Origin: Streptomyces typhae
GTDB lineage: Bacteria; Actinomycetota; Actinomycetes; Streptomycetales; Streptomycetaceae
Direction of reading: 5' to 3'
Length of the DNA stretch: 56,681 bases
Assembly: GCF_009755605.1 (NCBI RefSeq)
Contig: NZ_WPNZ01000040.1
Coordinates: 1 to 56,681 of the forward strand
Under the pieces are notes generated by a model. It saw only the letters and a list, made by a program, of their open reading frames with translations, ran no database searches and was not told where the DNA came from. Positions 55,753 through 56,681 of the stretch are shown here, in pieces. The position numbers were made by a program, and so were the translations under genes. The stretch's first letter is position 1; the number at the start of each line of letters is the position of its first letter.

Positions 55753-56681
55753 TCACACCGGACGCAGCCACACCGTCGCCAGCGGCGGCAGAGTCACCCG
55801 CAGCCAGCCGCCGGTGTCCTCGGGCTCCAGGACCCCGGTGTTGCGGACACCGCCACCGCCGTAGCACTCCGCGTCGGTGTTGAGGATCTCCTCCCAGGCG
55901 GAGACCGCGGCCGGTACCCGCAGCGGGTAGCCGTGCCGGACCACCGGGGAGAAGTGGCACACGACCAGCAGCGGCGTGCCGTCCTTGGCGAAGCGCAGGA
56001 ACGCCACGACGTCGTCCTGCGCCGCGTCCACCGCGACCCAGGAGAAGCCCGCGGGCACCGTGTCCTGCTCCCAGAGGGCGGGCGCACACCGGTACCGGTC
56101 GTTGAGGTCCCGCACCAGCCGCCGCACGCCGTGGTGGTCCGCCCGCGCCGGGTGGGCCGCGTCGAGCAGCCCCCAGTCGAGGCCGCGCTCCTGCGACCAC
56201 TCGGCGCCCTGCGCGAACTCCTGGCCCATGAAGAGCAGCTGTTTGCCGGGGTGCGCCCACATGTACGCCAGGTAGGCGCGGTGGTTGGCGCGCTGCTGCC
56301 ACCAGTCGCCGGGCATCTTCGACACCAGGGACCGCTTGCCGTGCACCACCTCGTCGTGCGAGACCGGCAGCAGGTAGTTCTCGCTGTAGGCGTAGACCAT
56401 CGAGAAGGTCAGCTCGCCGTGGTGGTACTGGCGGTGCACCGGTTCGTGCGCGAGGTACGCCAGCGAGTCGTGCGACCAGCCCATGTTCCACTTCATGCCG
56501 AACCCGAGACCGCCGGTGCCGCCGGGCCCGGCCTCGTGTGTGGCGCGGGTGACGCCGTCCCACGCTGTGGACTCCTCGGCGATGGTCACCACTCCGGGGC
56601 AGCGCCGGTAGACGGTGGCGTTCATCTCCTGGAGGAAGGCGACGGCGTCGAGGTTCTCCCGGCCGCCGTGTTCGTTGGGCG
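55753..56681 (-). CDS. glgB: 1,4-alpha-glucan branching enzyme, C-terminal part; runs off the window
   Basis: The last ~309 residues of a GH13 glycogen branching enzyme that continues past the right edge. The fragment begins PNEHGGRENLDAVAFLQEMN. It contains the acid/base Glu in VVTIAEESTAWDGV and the conserved Asp of PVSHDEVVHGK. Further family landmarks are GLGFGMKWNMGWSHDSLAYL, LLFMGQEFAQGAEWSQERGL and the C-terminal beta domain ending in LPPLATVWLRPV. It transfers alpha-1,4 chains to alpha-1,6 positions in glycogen. The sequence between 55652 and 55752 holds no gene. Confidence 0.97.
   Translation of the reverse strand, partial: PNEHGGRENLDAVAFLQEMNATVYRRCPGVVTIAEESTAWDGVTRATHEAGPGGTGGLGFGMKWNMGWSHDSLAYLAHEPVHRQYHHGELTFSMVYAYSENYLLPVSHDEVVHGKRSLVSKMPGDWWQQRANHRAYLAYMWAHPGKQLLFMGQEFAQGAEWSQERGLDWGLLDAAHPARADHHGVRRLVRDLNDRYRCAPALWEQDTVPAGFSWVAVDAAQDDVVAFLRFAKDGTPLLVVCHFSPVVRHGYPLRVPAAVSAWEEILNTDAECYGGGGVRNTGVLEPEDTGGWLRVTLPPLATVWLRPV

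Overview
The window is high-GC actinobacterial DNA and almost certainly comes from a Streptomyces chromosome. The evidence is third-codon G/C bias, an SsgA-like sporulation protein, a divergent katG/furA pair, a NarGHJI respiratory nitrate reductase, an SigB/F/G-type sigma factor, a mycothiol-synthase-like double GNAT protein, a DUF6480-type peptide and many secreted enzymes. No rRNA, tRNA, insertion sequence, prophage or CRISPR array was seen.

Layout. 1-3.3 kb: the minus-strand edge of a natural-product locus. It holds the first ~490 residues of an NRPS with an EntF-like condensation domain, an isopropylmalate/isocitrate-type dehydrogenase, and a small unknown protein with two internal duplications. 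A tandem array of short hairpins lies between the dehydrogenase and the NRPS. 3.7-9.7 kb: a large secreted subtilisin with a textbook terminator, a GNAT acetyltransferase and a type III polyketide synthase. 9.8-21 kb: MurJ-like flippase, M20 peptidase, Tat-exported BBE-type flavoprotein, WYL regulator, secreted amidase, glutaminase, GNAT and a secreted glycerophosphodiesterase. 21-30 kb: small secreted peptide, YrdC-type enzyme, TDT transporter and narGHJI with overlapping junctions. 30-36 kb: DUF6480 peptide, glycine-type amidinotransferase, a site-2-protease-like protein that has lost its HExxH motif, SsgA-like protein, and katG with divergent furA.

36-44 kb: a SigK-like ECF sigma factor, its RskA-like anti-sigma factor, a sulfite-oxidase-fold molybdoenzyme and a fasciclin lipoprotein. 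The same unusual promoter sequence stands in front of the sigma gene and in front of the molybdoenzyme gene, which suggests one self-amplifying regulon. Next comes a three-subunit molybdenum aldehyde dehydrogenase (PaoABC type). 44-51 kb: small metabolic and stress genes. 51.5-53.8 kb: a translationally coupled trio of NPPY-motif methyltransferase, CDGSH iron-sulfur protein and heme-oxygenase-like diiron enzyme; this is the best candidate here for an undescribed system. 53.8-56.7 kb: Rho-N-like basic protein, SigB-family sigma factor, a 72-residue peptide with a repeat-built leader, and the 3' end of glgB.

Short tandem repeats (9-27 bp units) are unusually common, at more than a dozen loci, several of them in the leader directly upstream of a gene. 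Gene starts were chosen from visible ribosome binding sites and, in a few cases, from probable leaderless promoters. Functions are assigned from motifs and family resemblance read by eye; no database search was run.
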